In this document: positions 47,610 through 59,200 of the stretch, in pieces
Layout: every line of letters begins with the position of its first letter
Numbering within the stretch: the first letter of the stretch is position 1
Assembly: GCA_027382625.1 (NCBI GenBank)
Contig: JAJKFJ010021078.1
Coordinates: forward strand, 124,001 to 188,000
From: Tetmemena sp. SeJ-2015
Taxonomy: Eukaryota; Ciliophora; Spirotrichea; Sporadotrichida; Oxytrichidae
Direction of reading: 5' to 3'
Length of the DNA stretch: 64,000 bases
Program-made: the position numbers and the translations under genes
Notes under the pieces: generated by a model
Seen by the model: only the letters and a program-made list of their open reading frames with translations
Database searches by the model: none
What the model was told of the DNA's origin: nothing

Positions 47610-50600
47610 ATGAACAAAATGAGATAAGCAGGACTTTAAACTGAAAACTTAAAAGAGATATCCAATGTTTCTTCTCTAAAAGATCACACTTAAAATTGCA
47701 AGATTAGTTCTCTAAAGTCAATTAGAAGCAACATACTTGTGAAACAAATCCTATTCTTGCTCGCTTTCACTTCTTTCCAATTAGTTTGAGGCCAGAACTC
47801 TCAAGGATCAACTGTCTATGATGGCGTTTCTCAAGACCAGCTACCTTCTTATTTTACATTAGATGGTTCAAACGGTATCATTTTAAAATTTGTATCTCTA
47901 ATAAATTAATTTTCCCTCTTACTTTGAGATAGACTGTTCAACCTCTGGATTACTATATGCGCTTTTGGTTCAGGTTGAGCTCCACCTATGACAAGTCAGA
48001 TAACAACACATCCGAGTAGCTACTCGATTTCCCTGGTAGCTTGAGATGCGTCTTTATCTATAACAGCTCTCTGACGTGCTACTCAACAATCCTGCCTTCA
48101 AGTTCCATCCCTGCCTCTTAAAATCGCAATCAATCTTTGACTTTGAACATCACAGGTCTGGAAGATGATGCTTGGGTTTGCTTTACTATGGGTGGACAGT
48201 TTCTTTCAAACTTGACATACATACGCTTGGATTATCTGGATAAGCCATTCAGAGGCGTGAATGGTACCTACCTATATCTGTTTCAATTTAATGCAACCAC
48301 TTGGAATCTTACTCTTGGAAGAAATTCCACAGCCATGCAAAAAACTACTGCAGTTTAGAAGGGATTTGTAGGGGACTTAAGAGAACTATATGCGGAGAGT
48401 AGCTTTTAAAACTATAGTCAAGGAGGACTTATGAGGAATCAAATTTTCTCCTGGGATGATAATCAGCTTGCGGACTATAGACTTCAGAAAGGTGGCTTGC
48501 AAAGTTCCTCACTAGCTAATTTCACAGCGTAGTTGTAAACGACCAGTGACAATGGAGTTGCTCCTTCTTCACCATCTTGGGACTATGACTACATCGCAAA
48601 CGACATGTGCTATGCTTTCTTCAATCAAGCGACAGTCATTAAACTAAACGGCAGCTCATCAAACATAGTGAATGGTGTCATAGATTCAAGAATGAATTCA
48701 ACTGTGTCTAACTATCAATACTCAGCTTCTCTCTGGATAAAAACTCTACCAGGGATAGTCACAAATGCAACCTTCAATCTCACTCTGCCCTTCTTCTCTC
48801 TTCAAAATGTTTTTCATCTCTGGTTCACTGATGCAAACAACGTGAGGCTCCTTGTAAATGCTACATCATCATCAATTAGATAAACTGGAGACTTCTTTGT
48901 GCCTCTTGCGTAATGGACAAACATCTAATTCATAATCGACAGAGCTGCTAATAACATAGAGATGAGAATTTATGATTAGCAAAGAAGACTACTCCAAATT
49001 AACAGCTACTCTTTCACCTTGGGGACTCAATCTCCAACAAGAAACTTCTAAATTTTCTAAAACTTCGTGGGCTATATAAAATCAGTTATGGTCTATCAAA
49101 GCAGATAAGTCTTGCCCATTTCTACGCCTATAGGATCGGCAACAGCTATTGATAGCACTCTCATTTTATACTACAAGTTTGATACTGATAACTATGGAAA
49201 CCTGTAATTTAATGCCCTGAACTTGAATTCTCTAAATCAGGCAGGGTCACCAATATTATACACAAAGGATCCTATGTTCTAGACACTTCAATAAGTTTTT
49301 TTTTTTAATTCTTCAATGGGAAGAAAATCTATCCTATTCTAAGAAGACAAGTCTCGCTACAACGAATTAAAATGGATCTATGTTTGATGGAATAGCTTGT
49401 AACGATTAGAAGCTGGTATATTCCTTCTCTCAAGCATCAAGTTACCTAGCCTATAATCTATCACTTTCAACTGATCTCTCTTAGGCAACTGTTGAGTTCT
49501 GGTTTTACAAAAACGCTCTTACTGCTTCATAAACTCTGAACCAGTATTTTTTCGGAATATACCCTTCAGCTACCTCTGATATCGAGTATTTCACTATAAA
49601 GTAATTGTAAGGAGAGGCGAATCTTAGATGCTCTCCAATACCTACTGGCCCTCAAGTTGTGACGTCAGACTCTTTAGGTAACTAGACTTAGAAATGGATC
49701 CACTTCTCTTGCAAATTTAGGAGTCTCTTCGACGTTACAGCAATTTACCAAATTCAAGGAGCCGCAGATAAAATCATAACTAAGGATGAGATCGCTCAAT
49801 TCAGTATACCTGCAGGTGATTATGTTGTGTATATTGGAAACAACAATAAACTAAACTAAGCTCCTTTGCTATCAATCGTAAAAGAGGTGAGACTTTGGAA
49901 CACGTACAGAGTGAACTTCGATATTCTAAAGTCAAGATATAATTCCTTGTCTAAAACACTTTCAAGTGTAAATCTGATTCTATATGCAAGACTTGCATCA
50001 GGTGATCCATACCCACTCAATATGGTGGAACTGTAAAAGCCGATAAACACTTTAAAGTTTTTCAAATTAAAAGTGCTTATATCATCTTATAAACACTTTA
50101 AAGTTTTTCAAATTAAAAGTGCTTATATCATCTTATAAACACACTTGGCTTGCCTTTAATAACTCAATCGGATAATTTCATTTAGACCTGTCCCTTCAAT
50201 ACTTTTTATGACCTCTCCACTTAGCTCTGCATGCGAAACCCTTTCTTAAATCACTCCCTCCTACTCCTTCCCTCGTACAATTACTACTCTCCGACAAATA
50301 TTTCAGTGGACTATTTATTAACATGCTCCTACTCTGATTTTTATCAGTACTAGATCGGCTCATAGGTCTTGAAGGATTTCACATACTATTGGAGTTCTCT
50401 TTCTTCAGACTTCAAATTGAATTCAACCCAAATCAATTCACAAAGTTATGTCATGAATTCTTCTACTATCAATCAACTTTAATAAATAAAAATGAACGCT
50501 TTATTCTTGCTATATATGATTAACTTTAATAAATAAAAATGAACGCTTTATTCTTGCTATATATGATTAACTTTAAAATAGAAGCAGTTCGCCAACTGTA

Positions 50601-53600
50601 TCTTAATAAATAAGGGGACCCTACAAGACTTTCTATCAGGAAAGTTAGTTAAGCCTACAAATATAGAATTGCACTGTTGTTCTCGATAGTCAGAGCTCTG
50701 TAACTTAAGTCCAACAGTACTTGACTTTTAATCAAGGTGATAAAGATATCAACCTGACATTCAATCCTTCAGAAAAATAAAATAATCTTATTTCACTCTC
50801 TATTTCAAAAATATCAGCTATAAATTTTTTCAAATAAAATAAAATTTTATTAAGATAAGGTTTTTTTTTAAAAAGAACTTAATTAAGACTTTATAAATTT
50901 ATTTGTTTTAATTGAAGGTACTAAAGTTTCAAGATTGTGGTGTAAACAGAACTGTCTTGATCCTCCCTAATTTATCTATCACAACTTTCCCCTCAGTACT
51001 TGGTATTACAAACATTTCATAAAATTTCAACAGCACCACGCAAATCTTCACTATAACTATCCCTAAGGAACAGCAATCCAAGTTCCCTAAAGATCAAGAT
51101 GTAAACATGATTATAGCTGTCAGCTTTAACGTCACTAACAACTATCCTTACAATGTATTTATCTTTTTTGCCCATTATAACTAAAGTGGGAAGGCTGTGA
51201 GCAGCCAAGCATCTTAAAATTTGGTCTACACTCTAAAATTTGTAAATCCAATAACCCCCATTCTCAAAAGCTCTCAGACCTCTAGTTCTATCTTGCTCGG
51301 TGAGACTATAAGAATCTTTGGAAATGATTCGTTTCAAACACTCCCTGATAATAGCATGTCGCAAGCAGGTCTCTCCTATTTATGGACTTGCCCTCTGGAG
51401 CTTTACGCTCTTTGCTATGTGAAGTAAGGCAACAGATATTTCGAGGTCACTCTCTAAGACACCAAGGACTATCCCTTCAGGAAGAATGTAGATTATTCAA
51501 TTCAAATGAGCGTTTGGAAGTCAACTCACGAGGATAGCTACTACAATCAGAGCAAAAATGTCACACTTACTTGGACTAGGATCCTCAGACCAGATTTCAC
51601 CATCGTTCCAGTCAACAACACAATATTGAATTCATTCTATATGGAGAGTGTTAAATATTTCAGGCTTAGCAAGGCAACATAGTCAACATATCATGAAGAA
51701 CTATAACGTGGAGGAGGGATTGGTGCAACTTGACTGGACTTTCTCTCCCTCAATAGATCCTAGCTTGCTTACTTTTACCAAGCTCAAAGATTCAGTCCTC
51801 ATTCAAAATGGTGCGCTCACTAACTCAAAGACTTACAACATAAGCGTCTAGGCTACAATAAATTAGCTGCTGTACATTTTTATCTATTTACACTGATCTC
51901 CTACCCTGAGGCAACATCAACTTAAACTCTTTCATAGATAGTTGGTGGCTCTGTCAGTTAGACTGGAGTAGTGACTGTGAGTCCATCTTCCATAACTGCT
52001 CTACAAACTTTAGTAACCCTCTCAGTTATTAAATTATCTACATCTTTCTATATTTCAATGCTTAAAATTAAAATGCGAATAGGAACTATGCATCCGGGGA
52101 TTAGCAAATAACCTATAGTGCCTACTGTCTAACAAACTCCACTCTCTATTCTGAATCCAAGATCCTACTTAATCCTTCACCACTGAGTTAAAGCTCTACT
52201 CTGCAAGTCTATTTACCAAAGTGTCAAACACTACTGTTTATAATAACGAATGCTGTTGGCTAATATGTGTAAGCTTAGATTGATGTGTCCTCTGCCATTA
52301 CTTAAATTGATGGGGATTCCTTCAAAGCACTGGTTGGACAAGTAATTACCTCAACAGCTTTGAGTACTACGAATCAAATGATTCAACTCATATTTAAAGT
52401 AAATGCTTATGTAAAATGTTTAGGCTTAGAGCCCTTGCTTATAATCTCTATTTGAATGACTAGATAGAAATAAGTTTATAAAAAATATTTCGATATGACA
52501 TTTTAATGACTAGGCATATAAAACCCAGAGTTTAGATATTAAAACCTAGATTATCGCTTATCTCCTAAGCTATGCTCAAGGCCTAATTTCCAGAGCTAAC
52601 GACTTAAGTGATGACTCGGAATTGAGAACTTAGATAGCTTTTGAGATATTGAAATACCTTACAGATTCTAACTCTCCAAGTAACGATGATCTTATCACAA
52701 ACTCTTTGATAATCATTAAGAATCTGCGCTAACTGAGTGTTGCAAAATTTATTGACATGTTTGAGTTTAATTTAGCAATGAATTCTTTACTTTCTAAATC
52801 GAATGACTTCGCTGCCTTATACACTAGAGTACTCTCAAATCTTTAAAACTATGTCTAGGCATACAAAGGAGGGAGCTCTATAGAAGTAAAGCCAGCCTCC
52901 TCGCTAAGAAGACAATTGAGGAGAGCTTGGATGATGATTATGATCTACAAACTTACACGGGCCTAGGGGTTTTCATATAAGATATCTCGAGCTAGTTCAG
53001 TTTCATATCTCAAAGCCTATGCTAGCAGTTGACTATTTCAGAGCTTCAACAAAAGCAGTAAATAGTAGGGTCAAGTACGGCTGAAATCTCGGTAGAGAGA
53101 GTTCCTTTTAACTAGCTAGTTCAAAATAGGACTCACCTTACAAGTTCACAGGACGTGATTGTGAGTGTGCCTTATTCTCTCTTCTCAGACTATCAGTCAG
53201 ATAGCTCAGATCAAGGCAGATAGAAATCAGACATCTGCTACACAGTTTACTTTACTCGCTTTAATAATCTCATGACCTATAACTTCCCCTAATCAAACTA
53301 TCACTACTAAAATATTCCTGTTGTTAAGATCGAAGTTATGGATACTAGCGGCAACGATATGCTGCTAAGTTATTGGGATGAGGTGACTGTGCCAGCAGTC
53401 AATAATTAAAAAGCAAGTAATGTGTTGAATATAACCTATAACTATCAGTTTAATGACACTAGCTTGGGATTCCGAAACAACCAGACTGTGTGCTTTGCTA
53501 TTCTCAATAACCAAGCAAACTTTTGAAATATTAAATACTCATTATATTAAATTCATTATAATTCTAATAAACTACGTGACTCAGAAATGGTCTTATAAGG

Positions 53601-55963
53601 TGTGCGATACAAGCTACAACAAGAAGGAAAGCAAGATAAGCTGCTTTTGCAATCAGCTAGGACCATTTTATATAGCGATTGGGAATGACTTTTCTAGGGT
53701 GTACGTACCAGATGAATACTCTCTACTTGGCTAACTTTGGTCTATCTTAAAAGAATTCGATTCCTCCATCCTCGCAATTATTATACCTCTGATCCTAATT
53801 CTAGTTACCTTCCCCTTTTTAATGCTCTACTTAGATGGGAAATCCTTCTAACATAGTGTGGATGATAACTTTGAAATTTCTCATAATTAAATATATCTCT
53901 AAATTGCAACATTAATTTCAAGAGAGATGATTTAAAAGATAGCAGATTTCAAGCAAGTCCCTTATGAAGCTCTTGAATATGACAAAGTAGTTTTAGAGGA
54001 AATTCTTCTAATGGAGGAACTTAGTTTCGGAGCAAGGTTCAAAATCTTTTTCAAAATGCATCATCCCTTGATCGGACTATTCAAGCACTATGATTTCTAT
54101 TTGAAGAGGATCTACAGATTAATGTTCCTGCTCTTCCAAGTCTCCCTGATTAAATTATATAAGTCATTTCTTAGTTTTGATTGCAATAGTTTGCGCATTA
54201 GTTTTTGGCACCACCTATAGATTAATTGTTGAAGTCTCCTTTTTGTATTCAATTATTTAAAGATCCTCTGAGAAGGATGATTCTGCAAGAGATGAAGGGA
54301 TGGACTCTTAAGATGTATCCACTGCAATAATAGTAGGAGTGTGTACGGCAGTTCTGTGTTTCCCTACTATGCACTACTTCCTGGATCTTTTCAGCTTGAA
54401 GATTGTTTACAAAACTAGTGAGTTAGAAGCCAGTAAAAGCAATAAAGAGAGCCACTCTTAGTAACAGAAAAGTTAGGTGAGTGGAAAGCATAGTGCGAGA
54501 AATGCTAAAACGCAAGATGAGTTTGACATTTCTTAGGATGATATGGATGGTGATAGTGCAAGTAGGACTCAACACACATAGAATAGACTGAAAGGTTCAG
54601 GCTATAATAACGACAGAAGTGTACATTATAAGGAAGACAATAGTATGATTGGACTTGACATCTCTCGCTAAGGAAAGAGCCAAACTCAAACAAAGGGAGA
54701 GGCAGTGCTAACCAATTAGAACAATTGCCTAAAGGTCTTCATGCTTCTGCTCTGCTTCATTTGGACAGTTTTGGCACTCCTCAACTCTTGGTCTTGAAAG
54801 TGGTTCAAACCCAAAGGCTAATTCTCAAGCCATCACCCTCGCCTTCTGGATTGCAATTTTGGGAGGTTTTCTAGTTTATGACTTCCTTCTAATAGTGCTC
54901 ATTACTGCACTTACTCCAAACGTAGTGAGGGAAGAGATTGACTATAATGGAGACATAGGCTTATGCAGCAAGCTATTCAACTGTCTTATTATCCCAAGCT
55001 CAGCTCAATTAACATTAAACAATTTAAACCCATTTATTGAGCTAGAGAGACTGAGAGAGATATGGTACTCATGTAGGAGTTGAAGGAGCAGATGGGGCAC
55101 AACAAAAGCCCTTAAAAGAAAGAGGAGCAACCAATCTAGAGGCAGTTCTAAAGACATGCAGCCGCAGTAATCTCCAGAGATCAGACCTTCTAAAGGCTAA
55201 ACTCCCCAAGTCTCCACATCTAAGAAACTGAAAGACGATGTAATTAGCACACCTAATGTTTAATGTCTTATAATATTGATCCTCAATAATAAATGTGAAG
55301 GGCAACTTCAGAATGCCAAACTAGAGAGCATAGTAGAATGAAGTCAAATACAACTAGGATGATTACTCAGGAGGCAATTCTCCTAGAGATTACAACATCC
55401 CTGAGTCTAGTCCGAAGTACAAACTTGGAGAAGGAAAGGCACCGGTTTACTAGAAGGAAGAAAGTGTGTCCTAGATTACAAACCCTGATGACTACGATGA
55501 CAGAACTGTTGAGAGATATGATGAGCATGACTATTCTAGGAGAGATGGTCCCAGCCACAACAGGGATAATGATGACTCTTCTGAGGAAGAGCCGAGAGAA
55601 AACTAATACAAGGTAGATTAATAGAAGCAACAGCAAGAAAGAGATAGAGCGAGAGAGTCAGGCTAGGATAGAGTCAAAGGTGGAGGGAGAGAACAGAGAT
55701 AAAATATTGGCGACAGCAAGCAATATTACAAATAGAATACTGATAGATCGAGGTACCTTGATGAAACTGACGAGGATTATAGCAACAGAAAACCATACAA
55801 GGGGCAATAATAGGAAAGCGACCATAGATAACATGCTCAAGCTAGGTAAAATAAAGCTCCTCAAAGAGATTAAAAGGCTAATGAAAGGCAAGGTTAGAAA
55901 AGTAGTGGAAGCAAAAATACCTTCAGAAGCAAGTCTATAAGATATGAAGAGGATGACGATTGA
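47610..55963 (+). CDS. Polycystin-1-like receptor (LamG, REJ, GPS, membrane segments)
   Basis: ATG 47610 (MNKMRQAGLQ) leads to a hydrophobic VKQILFLLAFTSFQLV. An in-frame TGA (47787-47789) follows at the likely cleavage site, then GQNSQGSTVYDG. The ectodomain is rich in NxS/T sites and shows two LamG/concanavalin-like regions (DYYMRFWFRLSS with SASLWIKTLPG; GSMFDGIACNDQ with ATVEFWFYKNA). A REJ-type region is near 51.0-52.9 kb (LSYLWTCPLELYALC). A GPS autoproteolysis-like motif follows (QKWSYKVCDTSYN with ISCFCNQLGPFYIAI, near 53620). Then come a membrane helix (LAIIIPLILILVTFPFLML), the polycystin-1-like HHPLIGLFKHYDFYLKRIYR, further helices (VFMLLLCFIWTVLALLN; ITLAFWIAILGGFLVYDFLL) and an Arg/Asp/Tyr-rich tail ending YEEDDD-TGA 55961. 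IESs interrupt it in many places; two are tandemly duplicated. A frame shift lies near 54790-54825. Confidence 0.8.
50043..50134 (+). repeat. Tandemly duplicated IES (2 x 46 bp), pointer ATAAACAC
   Basis: ATAAACAC stands at 50043, 50089 and 50135, and the 38 bases between consecutive copies are identical in both units. Removing all 92 bp joins VELQKPIN to TLGLPLITQSDNFIQTC. Removing only one 46-bp unit would leave the wrong frame, so both must go. Confidence 0.9.
50475..50568 (+). repeat. Tandemly duplicated IES (2 x 47 bp), pointer AACTTTAA
   Basis: AACTTTAA stands at 50475, 50522 and 50569 with identical 39-base interiors. Removing all 94 bp joins SSTINQL to QNRSSSPTVSQQ and on to CTVVLDSQSSVTQV. 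Retaining the repeat leads to TGA. The upstream frame is the same one produced by excising the 50043 pair. Confidence 0.88.
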
Positions 55964-56075
55964 ATCATGATGATTAAGTGTTATATAAAACTAAGAAGAG
56001 AATATTATAATTTCCTTTTATGTTACTTCAGAAATTAAAGTTCTATCTTTATAAAATTTGAGTGTCTGCGATAGG

Positions 56076-56270
56076 ATGTACGTGGTCAATAAGAAGAAGG
56101 TTCAAGCTCTTCGAGGGAGACATTAACGATTACAGAAAGAGTTTGATGAAATGAGCGTACCATTTCGCGCATTTTTCAAGAGATAATGCATTTCTTACTT
56201 CGAAAAGATTGAAGATTGCATTAACCTAATTACTTTCTTAATAACCAATCACGCTATAAATTTGAAGTGA
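56076..56270 (+). CDS. Small ORF, unsupported beyond composition
   Basis: ATG 56076 to TGA 56268-56270, 64 codons, Lys/Arg-rich (MYVVNKKKVQALRGRH) with a helical second half. It lies in the region downstream of the polycystin-like gene. No family recognised; it may be a segment of another gene or chance. Confidence 0.25.
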
Positions 56271-56895
56271 GGATGTATAAAAATGGATGACAGATAGTAA
56301 TTAGAGGTATAAAATATTTCGTAATAAATATTGCGATAGTATTTCTTAAAATTGAATTTAAGTTTCTTTTAAAGCCTTTAATAGACCGCATTTATCGAGG
56401 AGGTATATGAATTTACATTTGACGTTATAGTTATAGGTATGCTTTAAATAAGCCGGTTAGGTTCTTCTGTTATATGTGTGTATTTATTTGTTTTTCATAC
56501 TCTTATATGACTTTGCTTTGTTAGAGCTTTTCAGAATATTATTGCTCGAATTGATACAAATTTTAGCACATATTAGATTTCTAATGTAAATCTTAGAATA
56601 TACATCTTTCAGAAATGAACTGCTCCCTACTTAAAACATAATGAATATTCATTCCCTCCGTCTTTCCTTCTCTTATAAGTAATAGTTAATTGCCCTTCAA
56701 GGAAGTTAAGAGAGTCAGTTAAGCTACATATTTAATAAGAATTCAATACATATAATAAGTTTAAATTACTTAATATTTTGCTGTTGCTACTGTAAATGCA
56801 ATTAGAATTGTTGCTAAGCAGCAGAAGTGTTTTAGGAAATATTGTTATTGTGCATTTGTTGCGAATTCATTTACACTTAGTTCAAAATTTAATTA
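56271..56895. other. Intergenic AT-rich region
   Basis: No supported gene on either strand; short A/T runs only. It lies between the end of the plus-strand polycystin-like gene and the 3' side of the minus-strand zinc-finger gene. Confidence 0.45.
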
Positions 56896-59181
56896 TCAGA
56901 TTTTAAACACTTGTCTCAGAGCGGGTGCTTAAAATTAATACTAAAACTTGCATCTTTAGAGCCATAGGCTGCTAGAAATTCTGTTGTTATAAGGGAATTT
57001 AAAATTCAATTTATTTTTACAAGTGGATATAAATTTGTGCCTGAGAAGTATAGAGACTTTTAAAAAATAAATAAATCGATTCCGAGTAAAATAAAAATAC
57101 TTTGAGGCGATTAGGTAGACATGGTTGAGTTGCTTTTCTTAAAAATAGGTAACATTTATAATTAATTTGCTTGAGAAATGAGTGGCAGGGACTAATTTCA
57201 CGAGTTTAACTTGCTATTGTGTTCCATCTGGCATCAAAATCTGATAGCTTAAATTATTAAAAATTATAATTAAAAAAAAAGTTGCTTCCTTCAGTAAAAG
57301 TCCTTAAAAATTTAATAAACTTGGTTGCTGCTGAATTTAGACCTATTGCTGGGGCTACTGAGGCTACTGGGGTTGAGAAAAGGCTACTTGATTACTTCTT
57401 GATTAGATTAATTGCTGCTGGTTTTGAATATATTAAGCTTGATATTGGTGTTGCTGCTATTGTTGTTGAATCATGTTAGAGTTTTGCTGTGCCACTCTAG
57501 ATTGCATCTGAGTGAGCTGAGGCTGTGAGAAAGGCTGCTGTGCTTTAATATTCTACTCAGCTCGATTATTATTGTTCAGATTGAGACTTAGTTAAGGTTG
57601 TTGAGATGAGTTCTCAATTGACTGAGGCTTCACGAAGAAGTTTAGGCTGGGTAGCTTGAGCGGCCCTTGATTCTTTATAGTAAAAATTATCATCTTTCTT
57701 TTAATCTTTAGTTAAAATAATTCTAGGAAACTTAGCTCATCTATTCAGTAGAACGTTGTGTAATGCAGTTTTAAGCTACTTGATTATTGTTCATCTCGTT
57801 AGCGAAAAAAAGAATTTATTAAATTTTTCTTCTACTCGTTGTGAAAAATAGTTGAGGCGCTAGTTTTTGCTGAAACAGAGCATCTGGTTGAAAATGAAGA
57901 CATTTAGTTTACCTTGCCAACTTGGGCTTCATCACTTAGCTTTCTCACTCTGTTGTTAACCATCAGAGGCTGAGCTACTTGCTGTTGAGCAATTTAGGCG
58001 ATAGAGGGAAGAATTATCTTAGGTTGGTAGCTTTAAGCGAGGCTTTGTGGGCAGTTATCAAACTGGAAGGATTCGGCTCCATATTATTATTACTGGAGGG
58101 TTTATTAATTAATTAAGCCCTCTTCCATTTCAATCATGGAATCTTCTGTGAAGCTGCAGCTTTCGTTATCGTAGTAATTGCACTGTAGCTCAGAGCCCAT
58201 CTGCTCTTCTCTCATGAATATTCCACTGTGATGAGTGAAGGGCCCGAGGGTCCTGCGGTTGGAAGAAAAGTAGTTGTCCTCATACTCCTTAAGTTATTTG
58301 TTCTTGATGCATCTCATCTGATTTTGTTGGTGATTTTTCAACTGAGTGGATCTGTAAAATTCATTTCAAAGATGATAGAGAGAAGAACAAATAGCATGCT
58401 ATGAAAATTCTGAGCCGCAAGTGTCGCACTTGAATTTCCTATCTTTTTTGTGCCTTCTGAAGTGATCTTCGAGATGGCCCTTGGTAATAAATTTCTAACT
58501 GCAGACTTCGCACTCATAGTCCCGCTTGCCTCTGTGCGACTTCATGTGCACGTTTAGATTGCCCTTCTCTGTAAAGTGGTTGCCGCAAATGTCGCATTTA
58601 AAGGGCTTGATTCCAAAGTGTTTTCTGAGGTGGATCTCAAGTCTTGACTTGCATAAAAAATGTAGGTTTAGAGAATAAGCTATTGAAAGACTTCTGGGAG
58701 TAGCTGATATGGCAAATGTGGCACTTAAAAGGCTTCTCGTTAGAATGGTTTATCATATGAGTTTTAAGATGACCCTTAGTGATGAAACTTAGTCCACAGC
58801 CTGGGAACTGACATTGGAAAGGTCTTTCATTAGTCTATGTTAGAAGTTAGGGGTTATTTTGTTCGGATTTTATAATAATTTATTCCTCCTCCAAGCATGG
58901 ATAGAAGAATATCTCCATCGTCAAAGGATCTTAGAATATTGCGCATTTTATTAAAAAACTCCTAACTGTTTATATTCATCCATAGTATTTATCAATATTT
59001 TTGTGCTTATGAAACTTACGTGAGAACGGATGTGTGTTTTTAAATTTCCACTGTGACGGAAGGGCTTCTTGCAATCATAGAAAGGACAATACATAATCTG
59101 CTGACCTTGCTCTTTCTAACTATGTTCGTCTTTTGGCTCATCTTCCATTACTACTTGAGATAAACTCATTTCACGCATCAT
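56896..59181 (-). CDS. C2H2 zinc-finger protein (six fingers) with poly-Gln tail
   Basis: ATG 59181 ([16 protein letters not shown]). Fingers in order: [59 protein letters not shown] (interrupted by an IES), [34 protein letters not shown], and a sixth, [17 protein letters not shown] (interrupted by a second IES). Linkers TNERPFQC and NEKPFKC are the classical TGEKP type. This implies sequence-specific DNA or RNA binding, TFIIIA-like in style. Downstream are an acidic patch, then Gln-rich tracts (QQQQQQHQYQAQ, PQQPQQPQQQ). The frame stays open to TGA near 56896, but the true 3' end is probably nearer 57.1-57.3 kb, where composition becomes non-coding. Confidence 0.85.
58356..58403 (-). other. 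IES, 48 bp, pointer AAAATTC
   Basis: AAAATTC at 58356-58362 and 58404-58410. Excision joins CDTCGSE to [10 protein letters not shown], completing the sixth zinc finger. Confidence 0.9.
58646..58688 (-). other. IES, 43 bp, pointer GACTT
   Basis: GACTT at 58646-58650 and 58689-58693. Excision joins [10 protein letters not shown] to [11 protein letters not shown] with the frame change needed to complete the third finger. Confidence 0.9.
58835..59019 (-). other. Intron in zinc-finger gene (185 bp)
   Basis: On the coding strand it starts GTAAGTTTC directly after THIRSH of finger 1 and ends AACATAG before TNERPFQC of finger 2. Its length is above that of other introns here, so it may carry an IES. 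Confidence 0.75.
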
Positions 59182-59200
59182 AATAAAAGATCAGAAATAA

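Noticed and set aside
41971..47789. TGA as tryptophan (Condylostoma- or Loxodes-like code)
   Set aside because: All conserved Trp positions checked in Aha1, TAM41, ABCF, DUSP and LamG regions are TGG, and genes end cleanly at TGA; the few internal TGAs are isolated.
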